A stretch of DNA of 64,000 nt from Semisulcospira habei (GCA_036245525.1 BTPG01000002.1:163643876-163707875), one strand, 5' to 3'. Positions 21,077 through 33,764 are shown, counted from the stretch's first letter. Numbers and translations: made by a program. The notes: generated by a model from the sequence alone, not told the origin.

Positions 21077-22512
21077 TTACTGGAATCTTGCAGGCTTGAT
21101 CACCACCCTGCCAGATCTAGTAGTGTATGGCTGTACAGTTTGTGAATAAGGTGGTCTGCCTGGAGGCTGTAGACTTTCTGTCTGGGCTGAGTCTTGCGGT
21201 GAAGATGAATCCTGAGACTGCTGCGGCTGTTGAAACTCGTCGGGTGTCGTCGATCCGCTGGTTAACTCCCTGTTCTCGACCATCTGCCTTGGCTCACTGG
21301 CGGCAGCTAGACTCTCTGTATGCACACTGCGTCTAAGATGCTTGCCGTTACGTCTCAGTACTCCGCTTGGAGTTTTGACCAGGTATGACCTTGGTGCGAC
21401 TTGGCGGATCACCACACCTGGACGCTTGGACCCGGTCTCCCGTTCATCCCTCACAAGGGGAAAGCTCCGGTAAGAGACGTCTGATCAAAGTACTGTTTTT
21501 GGTACAACTTTGTTTCGGCGTCTCGCTGTTGTACTACTTTTTGATCAACCGTCTTTGTCGCTAGTGTGGAAGGTAGCACAGGCAAAGTCGTACGCAGCCT
21601 GCGACCAAACGCTAGTTCTGCAGGACTGACACCTAAACTAGGGATAGGCGTCGCATGGTAGATCAACAGGGCCATGTGTTGATCATCCTGTTTTAGAATG
21701 TTCTTTGCACTTTGGACTCCACGTTCTGCTTCACCATTACTTTGTGGATAACCCGGGCTACTAGTCACGTGCGTGAACTTCCAGTCTCTGGCGAATCTTG
21801 CCAACTGGAAAGAACCAAAATGTGGTCCGTTATCTGAGACCAAAGTTTCTGGAATGCCATGGGTGGCAAAGATCTATTTTAGCTTCTCGGTTAATGAGTT
21901 TGATGTCTGGTTGTTTGGGAGAGTTTTTATGTCTATGTACCTTGAATAATAATCAACTGATACAAGGTAATGGTGTCCTTGTACTTCAAGAAGATCCACT
22001 CCAATCTTCTGGAACGGGCGATCTGGCATTTTTGATGGTAGCAGAGGCTCACTAGCCTGTGACGGCCTCTTCACAAGACAGTATTGGCATGCTGAAACAC
22101 GGTCTTGGATTTCCTTTGAAATCCGTGGCGACCAGACGGTTTGTCTAGCAAGTTCAAGACATTTTGTGATACCTAAGTGTCCATCATGGATCCTGTCTAG
22201 GATTTCTGGACGCATGCTGTATGGTATGACAATGCAATCACCTCTTGTCACAATGCCACTGACAACACTCAGTTCTCCGTGAATAGCAAAATAGTCTCTC
22301 GCTGCCAGTTTCACGTCAGCCTTGTAAGCTCGGCCAACCAGTCTGTGTGTATTCACGAACTGTTCTCAGGCAGATGTCTTTATCTGTCTCTTGCCTTATC
22401 TCCTGTAGTTTGCTCTTAGACACTGGCCAAGAAGATGTCACTTCACTCACGTATGCCTGAACATCTTCTGTAGTAGCAGCACTGCTGGCTAATGGACTTC
22501 TGGACAGCTGTT
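21077..22512 (-). pseudogene. Gypsy integrase remnant
   Basis: Begins with the RNase H tail (LSRSPLA, then SSWPVSKSKLQEIRQ), then the zinc-binding part (HDGHLGITKC and ACQYC), then the catalytic core: KIGVDLLEVQG (first Asp), VSDNGPHFG (second Asp) and NGEAERGVQSAKN (Glu). It ends with a Pro/Ser/Gln-rich tail after GKHLRRS. Breaks: a frameshift near 22350, an in-frame TAG at 21876-21874 and a frameshift near 21453. The three acidic catalytic residues remain. The family is close to the metazoan K02A2.6-type Gypsy group; no chromodomain is evident. Confidence 0.8.
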
Positions 22513-23071
22513 GATTCTGCCTACCTCTCCTTTGAGGAAAATTTCTTTTTCTGTGATATCGTGCCCTCCGGCTCCCTGTAGCTGTAACTCTTTTAACCTG
22601 CTCTTGTTGTCGAGCTACTGTAGTTGCTGACTTTAGCGTTAGGTCTGCTGAAAGTTCTTTGTCTAGCAGGCCTATTACAATTTTATCCCGAATGCAGTCG
22701 TCCTTATTCGGAAATTTACAGTGCGTTGCAAGGTCGTGCAGACTTTTAATGTACTCGTCTATTGTCTCTCTAGGATGCTGGTCTCATCTCGCGAACGTAG
22801 CCCTCTCATGAATGAGATTCCTCTTCGGAATGAAATATTCGTCAAACTTGCCCACAACAATGTCAAAATCTTTCTTCTGTTCGTCATTCAAGTTGAATGT
22901 TGCGAATATCTTGCCTGCCTCTGCCCCTAAGGCGTACAAAAGGCTACTAACCTGCACCTCGCCACTGTCTCTGTTCAGCTTTGTTGCCAGAAGAAAATGC
23001 TGGAAACGCTCTTTTCAACCGGCCCACGCGGCTGGCTCATGAAAGTTAAATTCCTTTGGTTGCTTGAACAT
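22513..23071 (-). pseudogene. Gypsy gag (capsid) remnant
   Basis: Starts MFKQPKEFNFHEPAAW at 23071, the usual opening of a retrotransposon Gag of this type, then reads SSLLYALGAEAGKIFATF, a KFDEYFIPKRN stretch and IRDKIVIGLLDKELS, which is the retrotransposon gag domain. At least two in-frame stops interrupt it, near 23017-23015 (a Trp position) and 22786-22784. No CCHC zinc knuckle is seen. The frame runs directly into a sequence resembling the end of RNase H (LSRSPLA), which marks the deletion junction near 22512. It is a non-functional remnant. Confidence 0.75.
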
Positions 23072-23139
23072 TGTCCTCTTCCAGAAATATACACTTCAAA
23101 TGAACAGTCACTGCTGCTGCACGTTAACTTCTGACATCA

Positions 23140-23352
23140 TGTCGTGTTACCGCGTCTATGTGGGCTCGATGTACTTGGATTCAAACCACAGATGCACTCA
23201 CAAAATACAGGGAAGCCATCTTCTTAACTTGGCGACTAACACGCTATTTATTCACTGGGCATGCGCAGTCTCTAAGGGACATAATCACCGGAGAGAGACA
23301 ACCACTATACAGGAGTTGTCTCCCATAGACCAATATGCTTCATTATTTGACA
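23140..23352 (-). repeat. 5' LTR of the Gypsy element
   Basis: 213 bases, same length and ends as the copy at 20546. The internal side carries the candidate primer-binding site; the outer side meets a CA repeat at 23361. Confidence 0.9.
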
Positions 23353-23360
23353 ACCAATGC

Positions 23361-23363
23361 CGT

Positions 23364-23452
<89 letters not shown>

Positions 23453-23482
23453 GGCACACGCACACACAGTGACACACGCACG

Positions 23483-23543
<61 letters not shown>

Positions 23544-23545
23544 AA
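23361..23545. repeat. CA microsatellite at the Gypsy 5' edge
   Basis: (CA)n with a short interruption near 23451-23490. Confidence 0.95.
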
Positions 23546-23628
23546 ATACAAACACCACACACACACATGTATTAATATTTATATAGTTGTTAGTTGTTGC
23601 TTTCTTATTAATACTCGTGGTGCATCTG

Positions 23629-24105
23629 TTATTGAAATGTGTCTTGTTTGTTGGTCTAATATCACCAGTAGGTGAAAAGACGACGAATAACATTCTGCTT
23701 CTGACGATCACGTACTCATGCACGCACGCACGCAGACACGTACACAAACACATACACACGGCACACACACTCATGCACGCACACACACACGCACACACTA
23801 ACACACACATCATGGCAGAAAAAAGTTACAAGTAGCGTCGTTTTGATATTTTAATGGCAGGTGTTATTGAAATGTGTCTTGTTTGTTGTTCTAATATCAC
23901 CAGTGGGCGCAAAGACGAATAACATTCTGCTTCTGACGATCACGTACTCATGCACGCACGCACGCAGACACTACGTACACACACACACACACACATACAC
24001 ACGGCACACACACACACGCACACACACACTCATGCACGCACGCACACACTAACACACACCACAGCAGAAAAAAAGTTACAAGTAGCGTTTTTGATATTTT
24101 AATGG
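23629..24105. repeat. Two tandem copies of a unit of about 235 bp
   Basis: TTATTGAAATGTGTCTTG to TTTTAATGGCAGG occurs at 23629-23861 and again at 23863-24105, each with CA-rich interior. Confidence 0.85.
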
Positions 24106-24221
24106 CAGGTCTATGGGTGCGGGCTGGCTGCTGTGAGCACAACAGTACAGAAATACGTCTACACAAAATGGCAAGCAATTAACATTGTTGGTTCTGTCTG
24201 TTAATTCTACTCCCTAGCTAG

Positions 24222-24386
24222 GTCAGCTACTACAACACCAAATGCGGAGATGGATAGACCAATATAGTTCAAGGGTCGTGCTTGATTAGCTTGGCGCCCT
24301 TTAGGCGCCAAGCTAATCACGCTCTACTCTTGAACCGTCATGGTTTATCTGTCACCGACGTTGCACTATAAGATTTTAACGTCTTC
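24222..24386. mobile_element. Diverged H2-like palindrome
   Basis: The core ATTAGCTTGGCGCC ... GGCGCCAAGCTAAT is intact, but arms are diverged and no TTAACCC end is left. Confidence 0.65.
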
Positions 24387-24472
24387 TGGCACATATAATG
24401 ATCAGCGACGGTATTATGATTTTAACTTAAGTTGGGGCGACGGTGGCCTTTCACCCAAAAATATAAAGAGAT

Positions 24473-24478
24473 TTTATT
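24473..24478 (-). promoter_or_regulatory. Candidate polyadenylation signal of the C1q gene
   Basis: AATAAA on the - strand lies about 92 bases after the TGA of the C1q gene, a normal spacing. Short motif, so modest confidence. Confidence 0.45.
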
Positions 24479-24569
24479 TCCTTTAGCTAATATCGGGGTA
24501 TGGAGGAAAGATAGGGATTGCCACTGTGTTGATACTTCTCACATCCGCTCAGTGTTAGGGAGAGCTGTC

Positions 24570-25612
24570 TCAGCAGGTGTCTGCCGATATGAGAGCTCCA
24601 CTAAAGTGAGCGTGATATGATCCGTACAGGGCATACACCAAGCCATGTCCGGTCTGCACCCACACCCTGTCCCCCTTTTGTAGACGGGCGTTGACCGTGA
24701 CGGGCACACTTACATCGAAGGTTGGAACCCCTTGAGAGATAGTGCGGGAGTACTGTTCGCCGTTGACTATCACATCGTAAAGGATATGAGTGTTGTGATG
24801 TCCCCGGCCGTACACCTGGACAGAGAAAGTGTAGATCCCGGTGTAAGGAGCGGTAAATACACCGAGTGTGGGATCGTAGTTATTTCCCGTGTTGAAGACG
24901 ACGGTGTCAAACTTGAATGGTCCTGATGCAGGTGATACTGGTTCAGTTGAGCTGAACCTGGCCATAAATGCGGACTGTCGGCCCAGGATATCTGCAGCAA
25001 CAGTGATTGATTGATTAATTGATTGATTTGCTTGATGACTGATTGATTGATTGATTTGATTGATTCGGTCTACTGTTGACCGTTTCGTTGCAATGCCAAA
25101 GAAAGATCATCTACTGAGGGCTCGTCATGTATATTGCTTAACGGGAGATGTAAATAACTTGAAGTAAATTATATCTGACCTCCCGTTACGCATAAATACC
25201 CGCGCAGAAGTACTCATGCTCACTTCGATCGATAAAACGCTCGCTAAAGCTCGCATTTTGTCGGTCGAACTGAGTACACGTGATTCATTTTGCGGAACGA
25301 GAGGTCAGGTATAAAGTTATCTCTATGAAGCACCAGAATGCGCAAAAGGCCACCGGACCGACGTCGGCCGCCGTTGGCCCGCGTACGGTCAGGCGCAGGC
25401 TAACGACGGTCGACGTCGGCCTGGTGGCCTTTTGCGCATTGGGACCCACCGACTTTGGTGCGGAGTTGGTCCATGTCAGCCGCGAACTTTAGGACCATGT
25501 CCTTTAGAGTGTCCCTTTCGTCGACAGCGCGCACTTGTACGTCGTGGACGTGTTTACAGCCCGCTCCGTCGCCAGACCAGAATAGGGCGAGCAGTAGGAA
25601 CTTTATCTGCAT
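24570..25612 (-). CDS. Secreted C1q-domain protein, two exons
   Basis: Exon 1 is 25612-25450 and exon 2 is 24991-24570; together 585 bases, 194 residues plus stop. Exon 1 starts MQIKFLLLALFW, a signal peptide, then a short charged helix-forming stalk (ERDTLKDMVLKFAADMDQL). It ends AAAGTCG before GTGGGT. Exon 2 follows TTGCTGCAG and completes the split codon as Asp. The rest is a C1q globular head: AFMARFS start, then FDTVVFNTGNNYDP, GVFTAPYTGIYTFSVQV, and LYGSYHAHFSGALIS at the C-terminus, at the family's usual length. This is the signal-stalk-C1q layout of molluscan C1q proteins, which act outside the cell as lectin-like recognition or trimeric binding proteins. The 458-base intron carries two palindromes (25172-25313 and 25333-25443). 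All expected head motifs appear intact. I chose the ATG at 25612 because it directly precedes the hydrophobic signal; an upstream in-frame ATG exists but would bury it. Confidence 0.85.
25172..25313. repeat. Imperfect palindrome in the C1q intron
   Basis: TATCTGACCTCCCGTTACGC at left against GCGGAACGAGAGGTCAGG at right, centre CTCGCTAAAGCTCGC. Not one of H1-H4. Confidence 0.7.
25333..25443. repeat. H4 palindrome abutting the C1q splice donor
   Basis: GAATGCGCAAAAGGCCACCGG to TGGCCTTTTGCGCATTGGG. On the - strand the donor GTGGGT (25449-25444) is followed immediately by CCCAATGCGC. Confidence 0.9.
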
Positions 25613-26053
25613 CTTGTCACAGCGTACTGTGGAGAAAAACAAGCAACGTGTGGTACGGGATTCACATACGGCATTTGCCCCGGTCTTGGATTCTAAACTG
25701 TAGAAGCTGTAAAGTCCAAACGCACAGCCCCGCACACATTAATCAATTTATACAGTCGACTATGATTTCAGCTCCTCGCGCTGGGACCATACGGCGTTGA
25801 GGCGCGTCCCCTGGGTGGTGGATAGGGGGTCCCTCGTGAGAGGGGTGCACCGAATGAAATAAGGTGCCGTGAACCAACATGGTCTAAGGGAAGGTGACCC
25901 CGACAGAAAACCCCTGGTCCTCCTAGTAAGGGGGTTGGGCGTGGGGGTAGCTTCCCCACCCTGCAAAAAAAGGAAATAGCTACAAAAACGCCGACGAAAA
26001 AACTAACAGTAATTCCTTTCCTGGAGGAGGAAGGTTCTTCTACTAGAAGACTT

Positions 26054-29000
26054 ATGACGTCCTGTGGTGAAAGCCGGAAGTCTTCGGAAGCCACAGGACC
26101 GAGCCGCCTCTCTCTATCCAGGGATACAACCATGGGCACATGGAACGTCAAGACCATGTACCAGAGCAGCAAGGCCGCCCAGATAGCAGCGGAAATGCAA
26201 AAGTACAACCTTTCCCTGCTAGGCATCAGTGAAGCCAGATGGACGCAGTCTGGCCAGAAAAGGCCGTTAAGTGGGGAGATGATTCTGTATTCATGTCATG
26301 AAGAGGAGAATGCCCCCCATACAGAAGGAGTAGCACTCATGCTGTCACCAGTGGCACAGAGAGCGCTGATGGGCTGGGAACCTCTTGGGCCAAGAATTAT
26401 AACAGCAGCCTTTAGAACCAAGAAAAAGCTCAAGCTGAACGTCATCCAAAAGGCTGTTAAGTGGGGAGATGATTCTGTATTAAGGTCATGAAGAGGAGAA
26501 TGCCCCCCATACAGAAGGAGTAGCACTCATGCTGTCACCAGTGGCACAGAGAGCGCTGATGGGCTGGGAACCTCTTGGGCCAAGAATTATAACAGCAGCC
26601 TTTAGAACCAAGAAAAAGCTCAAGCTGAACGTCATCCAGTGTTATGCGCCCACCAATGACAGTGACGAGGAAGAGAAACAAGAGTTTTACGACCGACTCC
26701 AGAGTGCCGTGGACAAATGTGCGGAGCGAGACATCACCATCGTCATGGGCGATTTTAATGCCAAAATAGGGGAGGACAACACCGGATACGAAGAGGTGAT
26801 GGGGAGACAGGGACTAGGCTCGGAGATGAGTGAGAACGGGGAGAGGTTTGTAGACTTTTGTGCTCTAAACCGACTTGTCATTGGAGGCAGCATCTTCCCA
26901 CACAGAAGAATACACAAAGCAACTTGGGTCTCACCTGACCATACAACAGAGAACCAAATAGACCATATCTGCATTAGCAAGAAATTTAGAAGATCCCTTC
27001 AAGATGTTCGAGTGAGGAGGGGAGCAGATGTCGCCTCAGACCACCATCTGCTTACCTTAAGAATGAAGCTCAAGCTAAAGAAAAGCCGCACAGAGACAAC
27101 AAGAAGACAGCGCTATAATGTAGGCCTCCTGAGAGAAACTGGAGTTAGAGAAGAGTTCAAACTGGTGCTGTCCAACCGGTTTCAAGCGCTACAGCAGCTA
27201 GTAAATGAAGAGGAGGCGGTCACCACAGAGCAGCAGTGGAAGGCAGTTAGAGAGGCGCTGAACTCAACCTGCAAAGACACTGTAGGGTTCAGGAAACACC
27301 ACCACAAGGACTGGCTGTCGGCACAGACCTTGAAGAAGATAGAAGCGAGGAAGCAGAAGAAAGCAGCGGTCAACAACAGTCGCACGAGAGCAGCCAAAGT
27401 AAGGGCACAGGGGGAATACTCGGAAGCCAACCGCGAGGTGAAGAGGAGTATCAGGGCAGACAAGAGGGCCTACACAGACAGCCTGGCAGCAGAGGCAGAA
27501 AAGGCAGCAGGCAGCGGCAACATGAAACAGCTCTACGACATTACCAGAAGATTGTCGGGTAAGTATGGCCATACAGAAAGACCAGTAAAAGACAAAGAAG
27601 GCAAGCCTATTGCAGACAGAGCAGACCAACTCGACAGATGGGCCGAGTATTTTGAAGAGTTACTGAAAAGACCTAGCCCACCCGACCCCCCCGACATCCA
27701 GCCGGCAGAGACCGACCTACCCATCAGCTGTGACAGACCCAGCCGGGAAGAGATCAGAAAAGCAGTGGCATTTTTGAAGAATGGCAAAGCAGCAGGGCCA
27801 GATGGCATCCCAGCGGAGTCTCTGAAAGCAGACCTAGAGACAACAGTTGAGATGCTGTACCCACTGTTTGGAAAGATCTGGGAAGAGGAGGTGATGCCAG
27901 CTGACTGGAAGGAGGGGTACCTAATCAAGCTTCCCAAGAAAGGCGACCTCAGCAAGTGTTCCAACTACAGAGGAATCACCTTGCTGTCAGTACCAGGAAA
28001 GGTCTTCAACAGGATCATCCTAGAGAGAATGAAGAGCTCCGTTGACCCCCAGCTGAGAGACCAGCAAGCAGGATTCAGGAAGAACCGATCATGTACAGAC
28101 CAGATCGCCACTCTCCGCATCATTGTGGAACAGTCTCTGGAGTGGAGCTCCCCGCTGTACGTCAACTTTGTGGATTATGAGAAAGCATTTGACAGCGTGG
28201 ACCGAGAGACTCTGTGGAAACTCCTACGACACTACGGTGTACCCACAAAGCTCGTCCGCCTGATCAAGAGCAGCTATGATGGCATGACATGTCGCGTGAT
28301 CCACGAAGGGCAGTTCACCAGAGAGCTCCAGGTCAGAACTGGTGTCAGGCAGGGGTGTCTGCTGTCTCCGTTCCTCTTCCTACTGGCCATAGACTGGGTC
28401 ATGAAGATGACCACAGAGCACAGACGAAGTGGAATACAGTGGACACTGTGGACACAGCTTGACGACCTCGATTTTGCAGACGACTTGGCATTACTGTCCC
28501 ACACTCATCAACAAATGCAGGACAAGACCACGAGGCTTGCTGACATCTCGTCCCAAGTGGGCCTCACCATTCACAAACAGAAAACAAAGACAATGAGGCT
28601 GAACGCAACCAGGGAAGAACCAGTCTTGCTTGCTGGCACCCCGTTGGAGGAGGTGGAGTCCTTCACTTATCTCGGGAGCATCATAGACAAAAAAGGCGGC
28701 ACTGATGCAGATGTCAGAGCACGAATCGGTAAAGCCAGAGCAGCCTTTCTCCAGTTGAAAAAAGTATGGAGTTCCAGAGAGCTGTCACAACACACCAAAG
28801 TCCGGATTTTCAACTCCAATGTAAAAGCAGTTCTCATATATGGAGCAGAGACATGGAGATTGACAAAAACCACAGTCAACAGAGTACAGACCTTCATGAA
28901 CAGTTGCCTTTGAAGAATTTTAAAAATCCACTGGCCAGAGAAGATCAGCAACGTCAGACTCTGGGAGAGAACAGAGCAGATAACAGCAGAGAATGAAATT

Positions 29001-29263
29001 GGGCGAAGAAGATGGGGATGGATCGGTCACAGTCTGAGAAAGCCAGCTTCCAGTATCACTAGGCAGGCATTGTCATGGAACCCCCAGGGAAAGAGGAAAA
29101 GATGTAGACCGAGAAACTCCTGGCGTCGAGACCTCCAAGCAGACATCAAGAGACTGGGAACCACCTGGAGTAGAATCGAAGGAGAAGCACAGGACAGGAG
29201 TTGCTGGAGGTCTCTCGTCGACGGCCTATACCCGGGTAGGGGTGACAGGCGTAAGTAAGTAAG
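26054..29263 (+). pseudogene. RTE-B endonuclease/reverse transcriptase, broken
   Basis: The N-terminal part reads MGTWNVKTMYQ and LLGISEARWTQSG, an EEP-type (AP-like) endonuclease that nicks the target. The tandem duplication at 26262-26637 shifts the frame. From 26529 the frame runs 794 residues: IVMGDFNAKIG and SDHHLLTLR (endonuclease), NGKAAGPDGIPAESLK, LIKLPKKGDLSKCSNY, AGFRKNRSCTDQI, FVDYEKAFDSVDRE, GVRQGCLLSPFLF and the catalytic LDFADDLALLS. A TGA at 28911-28913 replaces an Arg codon seen in both other copies. The C-terminus then continues in frame to 29256. It is non-functional as it stands. Confidence 0.85.
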
Positions 29264-29270
29264 TAAGAAC

Positions 29271-30236
29271 GTCATCCAGTGTTATGCGCCCACCAATGAC
29301 AGTGACGAGGAAGAGAAACAAGAGTTCTACGACCGACTGCTGTCTCCGTTCCTCTTCCTACTGGCCATAGACTGGGTCATGAAGATGACCACAGAGCACA
29401 GACGAAGTGGAATACAGTGGACACTGTGGACACAGCTTGACGACCTCGATTTTGCAGACGACTTGGCATTACTGTCCCACACTCATCAACAAATGCAGGA
29501 CAAGACCACGAGGCTTGCTGACATCTCGTCCCAAGTGGGCCTCACCATTCACAAACAGAAAACAAAGACAATGAGGCTGAACGCAACCAGGGAAGAACCA
29601 GTCTTGCTTGCTGGCACCCCGTTGGAGGAGGTGGAGTCCTTCACCTATCTCGGGAGCATCATAGACAAAAAAGGCGGCACTGATGCAGATGTCAGAGCAC
29701 GAATCGGTAAAGCCAGAGCAGCCTTTCTCCAGTTGAAAAAAGTGTGGAGTTCCAGAGAGCTGTCACAACACACCAAAGTCCGGATTTTCAACTCCAATGT
29801 AAAAGCAGTTCTCCTATATGGAGCAGAGACTTGGAGATTGACAAAAACCACAGTCAACAGAGTACAGACCTTCATGAACAGTTGCCTTAGAAGAATTTTG
29901 AAAATCCACTGGCCAGAGAAGATCAGCAACGTCAGACTCTGGGAGAGAACAGAGCAGATAACAGCAGAGAATGAAATTGGGCGAAGAAGATGGGGATGGA
30001 TCGGTCACAGTCTGAGAAAGCCAGCTTCCAGTATCACTAGGCAGGCATTGTCATGGAACCCCCAGGGAAAGAGGAAAAGAGGTAGGCCGAGAAACTCCTG
30101 GCGTCGAGACCTCCAAGCAGACATCAAGAGACTGGGAACCACCTGGAGTAGAATCGAAGGAGAAGCACAGGACAGGAGTTGCTGGAGGTCTCTCGTCGAC
30201 GGCCTATACCCGAGTAGGGGTGACAGGCGTAAGTAA
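29271..30236 (+). pseudogene. Second RTE-B unit, RT palm to C-terminus
   Basis: It starts with an endonuclease-region fragment (NVIQCYAPTNDSDEE equivalent), then jumps at about 29338 to the RT palm, and stays open for 285 residues from 29379, including LDFADDLALLS and the C-terminus. It ends GDRRK at the stop and a (TAAG)n tail. It differs from the preceding unit by only a few bases, so both derive from recent source elements. Confidence 0.85.
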
Positions 30237-30391
30237 GTAAGTAAGTATGATTTCAGCTGTCCACTCCGTTACAGTACTCCCCCCCCCCCACCCCCACCCC
30301 TTCCCCGAACTCCCCCCATCGCCGCCCGCCCCTCCCCCCTCCCGTCGTCCCCGTCCCTACACCATCTCTCCCGGTTTCCTGTAACACTTAG

Positions 30392-30527
30392 TCCAATACG
30401 CAAAAGATCATCGGGCTGACGTTTGCCTCTGAAGGCCCGCGCACCCTTGTGTACGTGGGCCTTCAGTGGTCTACGTCGACACATCAGACTGTGGCCGATG
30501 TCGAGCTGATGGCCGTTACTTACTGGC
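30392..30527. repeat. H4 palindrome, diverged, with extra sequence
   Basis: CCAATACGCAAAAGATCATC at left, GAGCTGATGGCC at right; inner arms GAAGGCCCGCGCAC / GTACGTGGGCCTTC. Confidence 0.65.
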
Positions 30528-30959
30528 GTACTTACAACTGTATTCTGACGTCTGCTGCAGAACACTTTCCTTTCTCCTCAGTGTGGGCGCCTCGAGGAAT
30601 GCTGCAGAAGGTGGATGCTTGTTATCCGCCAGGCGGGCATTTTATAGACGGGGGCAGCAACAACCTGTGACATCCTGAAAGATCGGATATCGAGATTTCA
30701 CTGACACGTTTGCATTTTAATGAAAGTTTTGACACCAGGTAGTGTGAATCCGGGTTGACGCTAACAAATGCTACATTTGCCTTGGATTTCTATTCTAATG
30801 CACCATCGTAAATCGATCGATCTGAAGTGTTTTTACTGTGGTGCACGCCCTCCCCCCCCCCTCGCCCCCCAAAAAAAACAAAACCAAAACCAAAAACAAA
30901 CAAAAAAAGGTTTGTTACACAATCGAATGGGAATTTGAAGATAGTGCAAACTGTGCAGG

Positions 30960-31046
30960 CTGTACGTGTGGTAAACTTGACTGTTGATGATAGAAAACGG
31001 CGGCGGAGTTCTCTGTGATCAACAGTCAGGTTTACCACACATACAG
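30960..31046. repeat. Hairpin
   Basis: CTGTACGTGTGGTAAACTTG mirrored by CAGGTTTACCACACATACAG; loop of about 30 bases. Confidence 0.75.
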
Positions 31047-31184
31047 CAGAGTTTCCATTGGCGGGGTCGAAATCAGTCGACTGTAACGATTGCTTTCTAA
31101 GTTGGTCGGATACGCCATGGACCCTATGAGAAGACTGATGCCACACGGGAGACTGATGCCACACAGCTGTGTTCCACCTATGGT

Positions 31185-31860
<676 letters not shown>

Positions 31861-32538
31861 CCACTTTAAGAACAAATATCAATTTGTGCCAGCTAACCTA
31901 ATATGGGCTATTTTTTACTGAACGCCCATGATTTGTTGATTTTGCTGACAAGCCATTTTTGTCTACCGTATTTAAACAGATGAGGCTTTCATCCCAAAGT
32001 CTACCGTATTGTTTGCAGCTTAGGTGCGTTTATATTTTAGGAACATTTTGAGTTGTTCATATTTTTAGGCTTATTATGCTGATCCATTTTCCCTCCTCTC
32101 TAGGCCAGCCTCTGATCAACACACACGTCGGCGCATACAAATAAAGACGGACACACGGCTCTTCCCGACAGGAATCCATCTCCTTCTACTCTAACACGCC
32201 CTCTGATCCACACACACTGGCACACAGAAATAAAGACGGACACACGACGATTCCCGCCATTCGTAAGCTCTGTGGTCTGGCGTAGCATAGCTATTCTGAA
32301 GAAAAATAAAAGCACGAGCAGCGAAATGACGTCACTTCAAGCTTCACGTCATGGCATCATTAACCCCACGACGCCGTGCTCATAGTGACGACTCGATGTT
32401 ATACATCATCGTAGTACTAACATCTGACGTATCAAAGATCAACTTTGCAATTTTCTTGCTGATTTTCATGTCTATAGCTTACAGGTCACAATTTGACCTA
32501 ATCCTACCCCAGGGCCGGGACAAACAGCAGGCTGAAGC

Positions 32539-33152
32539 ATGTTCTTAATTAAACGAACTTTAGTTCGCGAACTCTGACGAACTAGAGTTCACGATCTCGG
32601 ACGAACCAGGTTGGTTCTTAATTGGACGATCTAAAGATACGGCGAACCTAGTTCGAAGTAGTTCACGAACCTCGACAAACCATAACGGTTCGCTGTCGGA
32701 AAAGGTTCGCTAAACGTTTTGAGCAAACCAAGGGGAACCTTTTCTCAGACTGGTCAAAACTTTTACCCTCGGCTTCTGCGTTGGAGATAAGAAGACAGTG
32801 GCCGATAAAAACAAATATGGCGGACGGCGATATTTCACTCGTGCGAAGAACAAGACCTATTTTTATTGATTTGTGGGAGGCGCAACGCTGCTTGTGGGGT
32901 CGCTACTGCGAGGAGTACAAAAACAAACATCGTTCAAATCGCGAAGCGGCATAGCGGCAGCCATTTTGAACACCTTCGCAGACAGTAAGTACGCCGAATC
33001 AAGCACTTCAGTTAAGAAAGAGAACCATGGCAAACCTGGTTTGCTGAAGTTCGTCTAGGTTCGTTCAACCTCAATTAAGAAACAAACTAAAAGATCGCCG
33101 ATCTTCTCCGATCTAGGTTTGCCGATCAAGAGTTTGCCCAATTAAAAACAGC
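32539..33152. mobile_element. MADF-carrying MITE, copy 1 (614 bp)
   Basis: Ends are inverted (ATGTTCTTAATTAAACGAAC at left; right end inverted reads GCTGTTCTTAATTGG). It sits between GCTGAAGC and TTTTATGC. The homologous DNA at 38068-38075 has a single GCATAAGC (inverted GCTTATGC), so the target was 7-8 bases, as in hAT-type elements. Internally it has further short inverted repeats around GAACCTAG and a coding remnant at 32817. Confidence 0.75.
32817..32954 (+). pseudogene. Partial MADF-domain exon inside the MITE
   Basis: ATG at 32817 opens 45 codons, MADGDISLVRRTRPIFID, then LWEAQRCLWGRYCEEYKN and KHRSNREAA, then TAG. FID-W, CLW and EYKNK-R with following A/I positions match the first half of a MADF (Myb/SANT-like DNA-binding) domain. 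A one-base shift after the TAG would continue with IAAILNTFADS, the expected next helix, up to a CAG/GTAAGT-like donor near 32975. The second copy (from 56464) is frameshifted earlier. It suggests the MITE derives from a transposon with a MADF accessory protein, or captured such an exon. Confidence 0.6.
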
Positions 33153-33579
33153 TTTTATGCAAACACTGTTTATGAAAAACCATGCGGGTATTAATAAGAA
33201 GATAGGTTTTTTTTTCGTAAAAAAAATTCAGTTGTTTTAAGATTAACCCATATAATTCGGGAAATTAATCCCCAAAACGTGAAAAGTATATTTTTCAAAA
33301 ATTATTTATTTATCACTCAAAAAGTTCTGAGGTAAAATGCTGATTAACAAACTCATACAATATGTCCCTTTTTTTCTAGCTATACGCAAAATATCTAGTA
33401 AAAATAAGAAAAATTACGGACTCAAGTGTGGATCAACCGGGTTTTGTGAAACGACCATTTTCTCGCCAATGAGCATCTTAATCAAACGGTTTAAAAAAGG
33501 GTCCGAGGATAATTCTTCTAGGGATAATATCCTAAACATCAAACTTGTCCGTCCTCAAAAGCGGGCTCTAGTCGCTGTC

Positions 33580-33764
<185 letters not shown>

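Larger units (their letters stand above)
25774..30245 (+). mobile_element. RTE-B composite insertion inside one target duplication
   Basis: TATGATTTCAGCT occurs at 25761-25773 and 30246-30258. Between them lie a full-length RTE-B (5' UTR from 25774, ending in (TAAG)n near 29270) and a shorter RTE-B unit (29271-30245) with an internal deletion joining the endonuclease start to the RT palm. Near 26262-26637 a block of about 188 bases is tandemly repeated. The single-unit copy at 51428-54711 is 3.28 kb. Confidence 0.88.
31978..33490. repeat. Left arm of a large inverted repeat pair
   Basis: From GATGAGGCTTTCATCCC to GAGCATCTTAATC, this is an inverted copy of 37590-38800, interrupted by MITE copy 1. 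Clear shared blocks: GTAGCATAGCTATTCTGAAG, GAAATGACGTCACTTCAAGC and GGGCCGGGACAAACAGCAGG. Confidence 0.85.

Noticed and set aside
26529..28913. RTE-B 794-residue frame as a host endonuclease/RT gene
   Set aside because: Target duplications, a (TAAG)n tail and near-identical copies show it is a mobile element.
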